Of a DNA stretch of 21,198 nucleotides, positions 13,984 through 21,198 are shown piece after piece. This DNA comes from Bacteroidota bacterium (GTDB lineage Bacteria; Bacteroidota; Bacteroidia; UBA8524). The notes beneath the pieces were generated by a model, which searched no databases, was not told the origin of the DNA, and worked only from the letters and a program-made list of their open reading frames with translations. Positions within the stretch are counted from its first letter, which is position 1, and each line of letters starts with the position of its first letter. The stretch lies in the NCBI GenBank assembly GCA_003531115.1, contig DQHT01000059.1:28825-50022 (forward strand), read 5' to 3'. Made by a program: the position numbers and the translations under genes.

Positions 13984-15759
13984 ATGACATTCAACACAAA
14001 GACCGGTACGTTAGCACTTTTTTCAGCAGTATTTTTCCTTGCTGCCTGTTCAAATGTGAAAAAAGCGGCCAAGAACTTTGACGAAGGAACAAAATACCAG
14101 GCTGAACCTGAGGTATTGGAGCTTCGTGGTGATTCGGTAGAATACCAAGTCACTCTTAATATTGATCCTAACAAACTTGATCCTAAGGTAAAAGTGGACC
14201 TCAACCCTACCCTGGTGTATGGTGATTCCATGTTGGCCCGTCCACAGGTTAGTGTACAGGGTGAAAAATCCAAGGGGACAAAGGGAAGAGAAACAACCGT
14301 TATCACCAGCAAAGAAGGTGGAAAAGTAACTTTCAGGGATAAATTCAGGTATACGCCAGCCATGAAGCAGTCAGAGCTGAAGGCTATGCCTTATGTGAAC
14401 CTGCAAGGCTACGACCCCGTTCAGGACCAATGTATCGATGGTGATACCGTGGTTATCGCATCGGGTATTGTTACCACGCACCTGCTTGGCGACAATGGAG
14501 AAATTTCACTGGAAAGCGGAGACGAGTACGTTCCAATTTTCAAAAATGTGGACATTGAACTCTATTACCTGATCAACTCATCTTCGTTCAATCCAAGATT
14601 TACGGTTAAATCTGCTGGTATCGACAACAAAGTTCAGTTGAACAAGATGAAAGACCTGGGTAAGGATACCGTATTGTTGATCAAAGGAATTACCATCCAT
14701 GGTAAAGCATCACCTGATGGTGAGCTTCAACTGAATGAGAAACTTTCTCAAAAACGTACCGACGCTACCTTTAAATACCTGACCAAAGAGTTGAAAAAAC
14801 TTGGTTTTGATGAGGTAAACGACTCGGCCTATTCGCTGAATTCAACCATGAAAGAAGATTGGGCCGGTTGGAAACAACTCGTTGCTGCTTCTGACCTTGA
14901 AGATAAAGACCAGATCCTGGCCATTATGAACAGCAACATGCCTGATGATGCAAAAGAGGCCGAAATCAAAGCCAAACATGCCAAATCTTACAATAAAATG
15001 AAAGATAACATGTTGCCTTTGTTGCGTCGTGCTACGGTGAGCTTCAACAGACAACAGCCATTAAAAACAAATGAGGAGTTATTGACTTACTCCAATAATC
15101 TGAAAGACCTTGAAGTAGTTGAACTGCTTCAATTGGCCCGTATCATGGAAGATCCTAAAGATCAGCTTCGTGTTTATGAAGAAGTTAAAAACCGTGATGC
15201 CAACGATTGGAGAGCATACAACAATATGGGTGTAGTTTACCTCAACGAAGGCGATCATGCTACAGCGCTTCCTTTGCTTGAAAAAGCCAACAGCCTGAGC
15301 CCGAATAATGCCATTGTATTGAACAACCTGGGTGTTGCAAGTGCCATGGCCGGAAATTACGCCAAAGCAGCCGACTACTACAAACAGGCAAAAGACAAAG
15401 GCGTGAATGTAGACAACAACGTTGGAATGCTCGAATACCGTCAGGGTCATTATGATCTGGCTGTTGAAAACCTTAAAGGTGACGCATTCTGCCAGTTTAA
15501 TACAGCACTTTCATTCCTGATGAAAGCCGATTATGGAAAAGCCAAAGAAGCACTCGACTGCATCAAACTGGAAGACCGTAACGCAAACTACTACTACCTC
15601 TACGCCGTATTAGGCGCCCGTACCAACAACCTGGAAATGGCCACTTCAAACCTGACCCGTTCCATCCAGTTGGACAGCTCCATGCGTGAAACTGCAAAAA
15701 CTGACCTCGAATTCAGAAGGATCAGAGACCGTGCAGAATTCCAAAACGCAGTACGTTAG
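13984..15759 (+). CDS. Lipoprotein with OmpA-like region and C-terminal TPRs
   Basis: A 591-residue lipoprotein with lipobox FLAAC (C22). Residues ~45-220 are beta-rich with a repeated-strand pattern. Residues ~230-270 contain ITIHGKASPDGE followed by LNEKLSQKRTDATFKYL, which fits the OmpA C-terminal pattern N-x2-LS-x2-R-x6-YL that binds peptidoglycan. Residues ~405-560 hold TPR units (WRAYNNMGVVYLNEGDHATA and AIVLNNLGVASAMAGNYAKA). It probably links an envelope membrane to peptidoglycan and scaffolds other proteins. Regular codon choice (CGT for Arg, GGT for Gly), its own promoter-like element and a strong terminator suggest high expression. It resembles, but does not have the domain order of, the type IX secretion protein PorE, so no such role is claimed. 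Confidence 0.8.
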   Translation: MTFNTKTGTLALFSAVFFLAACSNVKKAAKNFDEGTKYQAEPEVLELRGDSVEYQVTLNIDPNKLDPKVKVDLNPTLVYGDSMLARPQVSVQGEKSKGTKGRETTVITSKEGGKVTFRDKFRYTPAMKQSELKAMPYVNLQGYDPVQDQCIDGDTVVIASGIVTTHLLGDNGEISLESGDEYVPIFKNVDIELYYLINSSSFNPRFTVKSAGIDNKVQLNKMKDLGKDTVLLIKGITIHGKASPDGELQLNEKLSQKRTDATFKYLTKELKKLGFDEVNDSAYSLNSTMKEDWAGWKQLVAASDLEDKDQILAIMNSNMPDDAKEAEIKAKHAKSYNKMKDNMLPLLRRATVSFNRQQPLKTNEELLTYSNNLKDLEVVELLQLARIMEDPKDQLRVYEEVKNRDANDWRAYNNMGVVYLNEGDHATALPLLEKANSLSPNNAIVLNNLGVASAMAGNYAKAADYYKQAKDKGVNVDNNVGMLEYRQGHYDLAVENLKGDAFCQFNTALSFLMKADYGKAKEALDCIKLEDRNANYYYLYAVLGARTNNLEMATSNLTRSIQLDSSMRETAKTDLEFRRIRDRAEFQNAVR

Positions 15760-15782
15760 TCGTAAATCGATATTTTGAATGG

Positions 15783-15814
15783 AGCCCCGGACGTCAGTTC
15801 GGGGCTTTTTCTTT
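15783..15814 (+). terminator. Rho-independent terminator of the OmpA/TPR lipoprotein gene
   Basis: A 10-bp stem (15783-15792 with 15797-15806, AGCCCCGGAC against GTTCGGGGCT, one G-U pair) closes a 4-nt loop. It is followed by TTTT then CTTT. It lies 23 nt after the stop codon and is the clearest intrinsic terminator in the window. Confidence 0.9.
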
Positions 15815-15819
15815 GCTGA

Positions 15820-15839
15820 CCCACGAATAAGTTCGCGGG
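15820..15839 (-). terminator. Possible terminator hairpin for the ilvE-ung transcript
   Basis: Arms of 8 bp (15820-15827 and 15832-15839) around the loop TAAG. The single A-C mismatch on the plus strand becomes a G-U pair in minus-strand RNA, which suggests the hairpin works in that direction, 100 nt past the ung stop. No strong U-tract follows, so efficiency is uncertain. The rest of 15840-15938 shows no gene or repeat. Confidence 0.4.
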
Positions 15840-15938
15840 GGGACGCGTTGAGGTTGGAGTATGCCCGGCTTATTGCTTATGCCAGAGTAAAGGCGCGGTT
15901 TTGTTTGCTGTCGAATACAAAACTGCCTCTTGGTCGTG

Positions 15939-16613
15939 TTAGAGCATCCAGTCAATAGGCGTGTGTCCCCGGGAGAGGAGATATGCATTCGCCCTGGAGA
16001 AATGTTTATTCCCGAACCAATGCCCGCGGTTGGCACTGAGGGGTGATGGATGTCCGGATTCGAGTACCAAATGTTTGTTACGGTCGATATGTTTTCCCTT
16101 TCCTTTCGCATATGAACCCCAGAGCATAAAGACCAGTCCTTCCCTTTCCTCGTTGAGGTGATAGATGACCTGGTCCGTGAATGTCTCCCAGCCTCTTCCC
16201 TGATGTGAGCCGGCTTCACCCTGCCTCACAGTGAGAGTCGCGTTAAGCAACAAAACTCCCTGCCGGGCCCAGGGAAGCAGATTGCCTCCTTTTGGATAGG
16301 GTATTCCCAGATCAGCATTCAGTTCTTTAAAAATATTTTGCAGGGAAGGAGGATGCGGAATGCCTTCATTCACAGAAAAACAGAGGCCGTGAGCCTGATT
16401 TGGCCCGTGGTAAGGGTCCTGGCCCAGAACAACAACTTTAACCTCAGGGAAAGGGGTTGTATCCAGCGCTGCAAAAATCAGAGGTCCAGGAGGATAGATC
16501 GGTTTCCCCCCCCGCTTTTCAGCCTCGAGAAATGTTTTTAATTTTAAAAAGTATTCTGACTCAAATTCAGATCGGAGAATGGCAAGCCAGCTTTTTTCCA
16601 GATTTACCGGCAT
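15939..16613 (-). CDS. ung: Uracil-DNA glycosylase (family 1)
   Basis: A 224-residue base-excision repair enzyme that removes uracil from DNA. The water-activating loop is GQDPYHG at 64-70 (catalytic D66), then AHGLCFSV and [11 protein letters not shown] (the 4-Pro/DNA-compressing loop region), [22 protein letters not shown], and the minor-groove loop [11 protein letters not shown] with its catalytic His. All signature blocks of Ung are intact and the length is normal. The start codon is 8 nt after the stop of ilvE on the same strand, so it is probably the second gene of an ilvE-ung transcript with a possible terminator hairpin at 15820-15839. Confidence 0.97.
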   Translation of the reverse strand: MPVNLEKSWLAILRSEFESEYFLKLKTFLEAEKRGGKPIYPPGPLIFAALDTTPFPEVKVVVLGQDPYHGPNQAHGLCFSVNEGIPHPPSLQNIFKELNADLGIPYPKGGNLLPWARQGVLLLNATLTVRQGEAGSHQGRGWETFTDQVIYHLNEEREGLVFMLWGSYAKGKGKHIDRNKHLVLESGHPSPLSANRGHWFGNKHFSRANAYLLSRGHTPIDWML

Positions 16614-16621
16614 GGTGTAGG

Positions 16622-17689
16622 CTAGATCCTGGTCATCCAGTCAAAATCGTCAGCGATCTGGCCAATTTTGATCTGTTCCAGCGTATTTTTTAATAAATGG
16701 CTCCATTCCCAGGTGGCAAGTCCCCCCAAACGAATTTCTTCCCCTTCGTAATGGATCACTTCAATCTGAGCGATGGTGGCTGCCGTACCTGCCGCAAAAA
16801 CTTCTTTAAGGGTTCCGGCACGGTATGCTTCGAACAATTCGTGGATACCGATGTCGCGTATTTCTATTTTCCAGTTCCAGCTTTTTGCCAGAGTGAGAAC
16901 CGAATCGCGGGTGATCCCTTCCAGGATGGTGCCGCGGCTGGTCGAAGGAGTAATGAGGGTATCGTCAATACGAATAAACAGGTTGGTAGTACCGGTTTCT
17001 TCGATCATTTCATGTTTGTCGGCATCCAGCCACATCACCTGGTTAAAGCCTTCTTCCTGTGCAATGCGGGTGGGTAACATTACCGAACCATAATTTCCGG
17101 CACATTTGGCATTACCGGTGCCACCCTCTGCAGCCCGGATATAATGGGTTTCAGCTTTTACTTTAAGAGGCTGGCTGTAATAAGCGCCTACCGGACAGCT
17201 AAAAATAACAAAGGTATAGGTTGAAGAAGGGCGTACGCCAATAAAATCATCAGTGGCAAACATGCATGGACGCAGGTATAAGGCGCTTCCTGCTGAGGTG
17301 GGTATCCAGTCTGAGTCAACAGTAAGCAAGGCACGTAAACCTTCCATAAAAAATTCTTCAGGTATCTCCTGCATGCCCATTCGCTGCGCACTTCGGTTTA
17401 GACGCTTCCAGTTATCAAGCGGACGAAAAAGCTGAGGGTTTCCCTCTTTGTCCTTGAAAGCTTTCATTCCTTCAAAAATGGACTGACCATAATGGATAGC
17501 GGAAATCGCCGGACTCATGGCTATCTTCCCATAGGGAACCACGCGGGGGTTAATCCAATGTTCCCCATCAAAGTCAACGATAAATTGGTGGTCAGAAAAA
17601 ACCCGACCGAACTGAATGTTGTTGAAGTCTACTTCAGCAATCCGGGAAGTTGAAGAAGTTTCAACAGCGATATCCAATGTCATTTCCAT
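16622..17689 (-). CDS. ilvE: Branched-chain amino acid aminotransferase
   Basis: A 355-residue PLP-dependent class IV aminotransferase catalysing the last step of valine, leucine and isoleucine synthesis and the first of their breakdown. The PLP lysine is K195 in [26 protein letters not shown] (65-78), [11 protein letters not shown] (138-148), EETGTTNLF and the GTAATI phosphate-binding segment mark the long BCAT type found in Bacteroidota and eukaryotes, rather than the ~310-residue E. coli IlvE. Two ATGs (17689 and 17683) are possible; the first is used here. A -7-like element lies at 17700-17707. It is divergent from the HolD-like gene, with about 48 bp between their starts. Confidence 0.95.
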   Translation of the reverse strand: MEMTLDIAVETSSTSRIAEVDFNNIQFGRVFSDHQFIVDFDGEHWINPRVVPYGKIAMSPAISAIHYGQSIFEGMKAFKDKEGNPQLFRPLDNWKRLNRSAQRMGMQEIPEEFFMEGLRALLTVDSDWIPTSAGSALYLRPCMFATDDFIGVRPSSTYTFVIFSCPVGAYYSQPLKVKAETHYIRAAEGGTGNAKCAGNYGSVMLPTRIAQEEGFNQVMWLDADKHEMIEETGTTNLFIRIDDTLITPSTSRGTILEGITRDSVLTLAKSWNWKIEIRDIGIHELFEAYRAGTLKEVFAAGTAATIAQIEVIHYEGEEIRLGGLATWEWSHLLKNTLEQIKIGQIADDFDWMTRI

Positions 17690-17699
17690 AATTTTGCCA

Positions 17700-17707
17700 C
17701 GAATTTA
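17700..17707 (-). promoter_or_regulatory. Putative -7 element for ilvE-ung
   Basis: The minus strand reads TAAATTCG, one base from TAnnTTTG, 10 nt before the ATG at 17689. The plus-strand TAATTTCC at 17729-17736 may serve the divergent gene, making 17690-17737 a very compact divergent promoter region. Neither direction has a clear -33 element. Confidence 0.4.
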
Positions 17708-17737
17708 ACTTTTCACCACCAAGGGTACTAATTTCCA

Positions 17738-18229
17738 ATGAACGAATTCAATAATTTAAAGCCTGACGACGCTGCACTCCGCTTATTTTTTAAGGAAGAC
17801 ACCCTCTACGGCACTCAATTACCCCTCGAAAACCCTGCCATACCTGTATTTGAAGGAGGGAAAAACGCTACTTTATTGATGATTTTTTCCCACAATTCGG
17901 AACCGATCCTCGCTGGCGACTGGGGCACAATGGTATCCGGGCTTATCCAAAATGAACGTGCCATGAATTTAAAATTGGATGAAGTGTGCCTGCTTAACCT
18001 TCAGAGAAATCCCGATATGACACCGGAGTCCATTTTTGCGGCATTCCCGGCCAAAAAAGTGCTGGTCTGGGGAAAAACGGGGATAGCCCAACTCGATGCC
18101 CTTCCGGTATTTGGCTCAGGGCTGCTTTTCGGAAAAACCGTTTACAAACTGAATGAAGCCGCAACCTATCTGAGTAAAGAAGCAAAAGGCGACCTTTGGC
18201 AATTCATAAAAAGTCAAATTCTTGTATGA
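17738..18229 (+). CDS. Small protein, possibly HolD (DNA polymerase III psi)-like
   Basis: A 163-residue soluble protein with no signal or membrane segment. It is not firmly recognised. Its layout recalls E. coli HolD (137 residues): a strand (TLLMIF, ~54-59), a helix ([14 protein letters not shown]), [11 protein letters not shown], a strand KKVLVWG (~108-114), and near the end a helix pair ending DLWQFIK. In HolD these correspond to RLVMVAN, a helix VSDVLRAL, PDQVLQL and the terminal ALWQQI. HolD has a uracil-DNA-glycosylase-like fold and joins the clamp loader to SSB. No Bacteroidota psi is commonly annotated. The similarity is judged by eye and is weak. The gene overlaps rdgB (ATGA) and begins an operon that runs towards gyrB. 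Confidence 0.6.
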   Translation: MNEFNNLKPDDAALRLFFKEDTLYGTQLPLENPAIPVFEGGKNATLLMIFSHNSEPILAGDWGTMVSGLIQNERAMNLKLDEVCLLNLQRNPDMTPESIFAAFPAKKVLVWGKTGIAQLDALPVFGSGLLFGKTVYKLNEAATYLSKEAKGDLWQFIKSQILV

Positions 18230-18816
18230 TGGAGCTCGTTTTTGCCACTAACAATAAAAATAAGCTGAGAGAAGCTGAGGCAATTTTACCCGAAAACATC
18301 CTTTTACTCAACCTAAATGATGCCGGATGTGAGGAAGAAATTCCGGAAACAGCGACGACACTTTCAGGAAATGCCCTGCTTAAGGCCCGTCATGTGGCAC
18401 AGAACAGCTCGTTCTCCTGTTTTGCGGACGACACCGGACTGGAGGTTGAAGCATTAAACGGGGAGCCCGGCGTTTATTCGGCGCGTTATGCCGGTGAGGA
18501 AGGGAATGCTGATAAAAATATGGACAAGTTGCTCCATGCGCTGAAAGGGAATTCAAACCGTAAGGCACGTTTTGTTACGGCCATTGCCCTGATCCTCGAA
18601 GGGAAGGAATACCTCTTTGAAGGAAGTGTGGAAGGGAGGATCAGTGAAAAACGGCGGGGTGATGGTGGGTTTGGTTATGACCCGATCTTTATCCCGGATG
18701 GCTTTAGCAGCAGTTTCGCAGAAATGAGCCCTTCAGAAAAAAATGCCATCAGTCACCGCAAACGTGCCCTCGAAAAAATGTGCATCTTTTTGGAAGAAAG
18801 GAATCAGAAAGCATGA
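18226..18816 (+). CDS. rdgB: XTP/dITP diphosphatase (RdgB/HAM1 family)
   Basis: A 196-residue housekeeping enzyme that hydrolyses dITP, XTP and related deaminated purine nucleotides to monophosphates, keeping them out of DNA and RNA. Visible family marks are [18 protein letters not shown] at the N-terminus, [23 protein letters not shown] with the metal-binding acidic residues, [31 protein letters not shown], and SHRKRAL near the end. The start is ATG 18226, which overlaps the upstream TGA, or ATG 18229, directly after it; both are in frame. The frame opens at 18196, but those ten residues are not conserved in the family. It overlaps the asparaginase gene by an ATGA. Confidence 0.95.
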   Translation: MMELVFATNNKNKLREAEAILPENILLLNLNDAGCEEEIPETATTLSGNALLKARHVAQNSSFSCFADDTGLEVEALNGEPGVYSARYAGEEGNADKNMDKLLHALKGNSNRKARFVTAIALILEGKEYLFEGSVEGRISEKRRGDGGFGYDPIFIPDGFSSSFAEMSPSEKNAISHRKRALEKMCIFLEERNQKA

Positions 18817-19829
18817 ACCCCATACTCGTTGAAATTTACCGGGGTGAAGTATTGGAGAGCTTTCACCGCGGGGTGGTATGCATCGTGGATCGTGACGAAA
18901 ATGTGGTCTATAGCGAAGGAAACATTCATCAGCTGTGTTATCCCCGCTCTGCCCTTAAATTTTTTCAGCAGATCCCCATGCTGATGTCGGGTGCCGCAGA
19001 GGCTTTTGGATTTAGTATGGAAGAAATTGCCATCATGTGCGGTTCGCATAACGGAGAAGAGAAACATGTTGAAGTGGTCAATGCTATCCTGAACAAGATC
19101 GGATTAAACAGCAGTGATCTCCTTTGCGGGGCCCAGTACCCCAGCGACAAACGCAGCGCCAACCGCCTGATTGCCAAAGGGGAAAAACCCGGTGCCATCC
19201 ATAACAACTGTTCAGGAAAACATGCGGGATTTTTGGCTTATTCCGTGTTTTTAGGCGCTGATGTAAAAAGCTACCTGGAAGCCCATCATCCTACACAAAA
19301 AGAAATTCGTCGCATAGCTTCCCATTTTCATTCGATGGATGAAGCTGCCATGCAGGTGGCATTGGATGGATGTTCCGCCCCGATCTATGCGATCCCTGTT
19401 TATAACCAGGCCCTTGCTTACATGCGCTTGGTCGATCCTGATTTTGGTGATACCGCCTTGCGAAAAGCCAGCAATCAGGTAGTACAGGCCGCAAGGGAAT
19501 TCCCGTTTATGATTGCCGGCAGCGGTCGTTATTGCAGTGATCTCATTCAAACTTGTGCCGATGAATTGATCGGTAAAACGGGCGCAGAAGGCATCTATTC
19601 ACTGGCTTTCCATAAAGAAATTTTTGGTGCCTGCATCAAGATCGATGATGGTAAGATGTTGCCACAATACAATGTCGCCCAGAAGCTGGTTGAGCAATCG
19701 GGACTGTTTTCCAAATCGGCGCTGGCTCCCTTGCATCATTATATGGAAGAGCCTTTGCGCAATTTCAATAATTGGGAAACCGGTACCATTAAAGTCGCGG
19801 AATCTATACTTTCCCAACCGTGGAGATAA
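18813..19829 (+). CDS. L-asparaginase, Rhizobium etli type (Asparaginase_II, PF06089)
   Basis: A 338-residue enzyme of the third asparaginase class, unrelated in sequence to E. coli AnsA/AnsB. It hydrolyses asparagine to aspartate and ammonia. The residues described for the R. etli enzyme ReAV line up with a constant shift of two: S46 and K49 in RSALK (ReAV S48/K51), S78 in CGSHNG (S80), and the zinc ligands C133 and K136 in NNCSGKH with C187 in DGCSAP (C135, K138, C189). The domain is full length. The ATG at 18813 overlaps the rdgB TGA and is preceded by AAAGGAA; the earlier ATG at 18780 lies in the rdgB coding region and adds nothing conserved. The enzyme lacks a signal peptide, so it is cytoplasmic. 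Confidence 0.9.
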   Translation: MNPILVEIYRGEVLESFHRGVVCIVDRDENVVYSEGNIHQLCYPRSALKFFQQIPMLMSGAAEAFGFSMEEIAIMCGSHNGEEKHVEVVNAILNKIGLNSSDLLCGAQYPSDKRSANRLIAKGEKPGAIHNNCSGKHAGFLAYSVFLGADVKSYLEAHHPTQKEIRRIASHFHSMDEAAMQVALDGCSAPIYAIPVYNQALAYMRLVDPDFGDTALRKASNQVVQAAREFPFMIAGSGRYCSDLIQTCADELIGKTGAEGIYSLAFHKEIFGACIKIDDGKMLPQYNVAQKLVEQSGLFSKSALAPLHHYMEEPLRNFNNWETGTIKVAESILSQPWR

Positions 19830-20686
19830 ACATCACCCGCTTTCGTATAAGTAATGCCGCACAGGGAAAAACGGCGCTTGATTTTCTGAGCGGGCGTATT
19901 TTGAATATGAGTCCGCAGCGCCTTGAAGTGGCTTTTTTCAAAGGATTGATTCAGGTGAATAAGGTGGTGGTGAAAGAAGACCATGTGCTCTTTAAAGGAG
20001 ATGAAGTAGAAGTGGACACCACCCATTTTCAAAGGGCGAAAGTGTTCCCGGAGAAATTGCCCCTGGAAATCGTTTATGAAGATGCCTCCATCCTTATCCT
20101 CCATAAACAAAGCGGAATGCCCTGTCATGCCGGTTTAGGCGTATACCACGGCACTTTATTGAATGCCCTGGCATGGTACTATGCAGAAAAAGGAATAGAA
20201 GGCTTACCGAACGGATTGGTGCATCGCCTCGACCGGGGAACTTCGGGGTTGATGCTCTGTGCAAAGACCAAAGAAGCCTATCAAAATTTGAGCGCGCAGA
20301 TGCTCCGGGGAGAAATTAAACGGAGCTATTTTGCCGGCAGTGAAATGATGGCCCCTGCCCTTCAGGGAACCATCGATGCACCTTTAAAACGCGACGGTAA
20401 ACATAGTTTTGATATTCGTATTGATAAAAACGGGAAGCCTGCTGTCACTCATTATGAATGGGTGGAAAAGCAGGGCAATCTGAATATCTACCACTGTCGT
20501 ACCGAATTCGGAAGAACCCATCAGGTACGCATTCATCTGGCCTCGGTCGGGATACCTATTTCAGGGGATACCCGTTATGGAGGAAAAGAAGGCAGCCGAA
20601 TGTGTCTTTGTTCGGCATCCATCGCCTTTAAACACCCTGTTGACGGGACTCCCTGGGAACTGCGATTAGACAGGCCCGATTTTTAA
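19820..20686 (+). CDS. RluA-family pseudouridine synthase
   Basis: A 288-residue RNA-modifying enzyme. An S4-like RNA-binding region spans about 15-70 (LDFLSGRI, LEVAFFKGLIQVNKVVV, GDEVEV). The catalytic domain has HRLDRGTSGLML at 135-146, with the nucleophile D138 in HRLD-x-x-TSG, then a K-R-Y-like segment (IKRSYFAG) and GRTHQVRIHLASVGIPISGDTRYGG. It isomerises uridines in rRNA or tRNA; which sites cannot be told from sequence. The start is GTG at 19820, overlapping the asparaginase stop by 10 nt, because no in-frame ATG precedes the S4 region. It is the last gene of the run before gyrB. Confidence 0.93.
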   Translation: MEINITRFRISNAAQGKTALDFLSGRILNMSPQRLEVAFFKGLIQVNKVVVKEDHVLFKGDEVEVDTTHFQRAKVFPEKLPLEIVYEDASILILHKQSGMPCHAGLGVYHGTLLNALAWYYAEKGIEGLPNGLVHRLDRGTSGLMLCAKTKEAYQNLSAQMLRGEIKRSYFAGSEMMAPALQGTIDAPLKRDGKHSFDIRIDKNGKPAVTHYEWVEKQGNLNIYHCRTEFGRTHQVRIHLASVGIPISGDTRYGGKEGSRMCLCSASIAFKHPVDGTPWELRLDRPDF

Positions 20687-20786
20687 GTCAGAGGAATCAA
20701 AAATCCAGGCAACTAATCCACTTTTTTTTGTGGAAAAATAAGCCGTACAAATCCCCCAAACGCATAGATTTAATGCGGTTTTTCGC

Positions 20787-20794
20787 TAATTTTA
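20787..20794 (+). promoter_or_regulatory. Possible -7 element for gyrB
   Basis: TAATTTTA lies 24 nt before the gyrB ATG and matches TAnnTTTG at all but the last base. The 132-nt spacer 20687-20818 also has weak inverted repeats (for example TCCAC and GTGGA flanking eight T's at 20717-20734, and CGCAT/ATGCG near 20761-20777). None is a convincing terminator for the preceding operon. Confidence 0.3.
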
Positions 20795-20815
20795 CCTCTT
20801 TAATAACAGAAGTAA

Positions 20816-21198
<383 letters not shown>

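Noticed and set aside
13984-15759. Assignment of the OmpA/TPR lipoprotein as the type IX secretion component PorE
   Set aside because: PorE combines TPR, beta-propeller, carboxypeptidase-regulatory and OmpA parts in a different order. Here the OmpA-like part comes before the TPRs and no propeller is seen.
15794-16219. A 141-codon minus-strand frame overlapping ung and the intergenic region
   Set aside because: It is out of frame with the complete ung gene and has no conserved motif. It merely happens to stay open.
20717-20734. Inverted repeat TCCAC and GTGGA with a loop of eight T's upstream of gyrB
   Set aside because: The stem is only 5 bp, the T-run is in the loop rather than after the stem, and the sequence is AT-rich. 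Neither a terminator nor an operator can be supported.

Overview
The window looks like ordinary chromosome from a Bacteroidota bacterium, most plausibly the class Saprospiria. Several starts are preceded by the Bacteroidota -7 element TAnnTTTG, sometimes so close that the mRNA would be nearly leaderless. Shine-Dalgarno sequences are weak, ftsE stands without ftsX beside it, and surface proteins are lipoproteins with TPR or OmpA-like parts. The first gene strongly resembles iodotyrosine deiodinase, whose characterised bacterial member comes from Haliscomenobacter hydrossis (Saprospiria). The taxonomic call is inference; there is no rRNA in the window. No tRNA, CRISPR array, IS element or prophage gene was seen.

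Layout. 30-1018 (minus): a DUF3817 membrane protein followed 2 nt later by the iodotyrosine deiodinase homologue. 1234-2780 (minus): ACMSD (aminocarboxymuconate-semialdehyde decarboxylase), translationally coupled to a TPR protein. 2870-6033 (plus): a secreted thioredoxin-fold protein, then an MbnP-like lipoprotein and a diheme MauG/MbnH-like peroxidase lipoprotein, an apparent copper-protein/maturase pair. 6080-7291 (minus): sucC. 7421-8374 (plus): an exported protein of unknown function. 8415-13178 (plus): a tightly packed run of a LolD-type ATPase, a RecQ-family helicase with unusual domain order, and two overlapping GT4-like glycosyltransferases. 13150-13833 (minus): ftsE, overlapping the last glycosyltransferase tail to tail. 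13984-15759 (plus): an OmpA-like/TPR lipoprotein with a strong terminator. 15939-17689 (minus): ilvE then ung. 17738-20686 (plus): an overlapping four-gene run of a possible HolD (psi)-like protein, rdgB, a Rhizobium etli-type L-asparaginase and an RluA-family pseudouridine synthase. 20819 to the end: the 5' part of gyrB.

Genes that probably work together are the MbnP/MbnH pair, with the MbnH-like enzyme expected to modify a tryptophan of the MbnP-like protein so that it binds copper. The LolD-RecQ-GT-GT and HolD-like-RdgB-asparaginase-RluA runs look co-transcribed, but their members do not share an obvious pathway.

The structures least explained by genes are three intergenic tracts of short degenerate tandem repeats (1-24, 1045-1117, 6034-6082). 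The clearest, at 6034-6082, is seven in-phase heptamers filling exactly the space between two convergent genes. There is also a perfect 11-bp inverted repeat at 1139-1176. I found no clearly new multi-gene system. The best candidates for something under-described are the Bacteroidota MbnP/MbnH pair, the HolD-like protein and the heptamer arrays.
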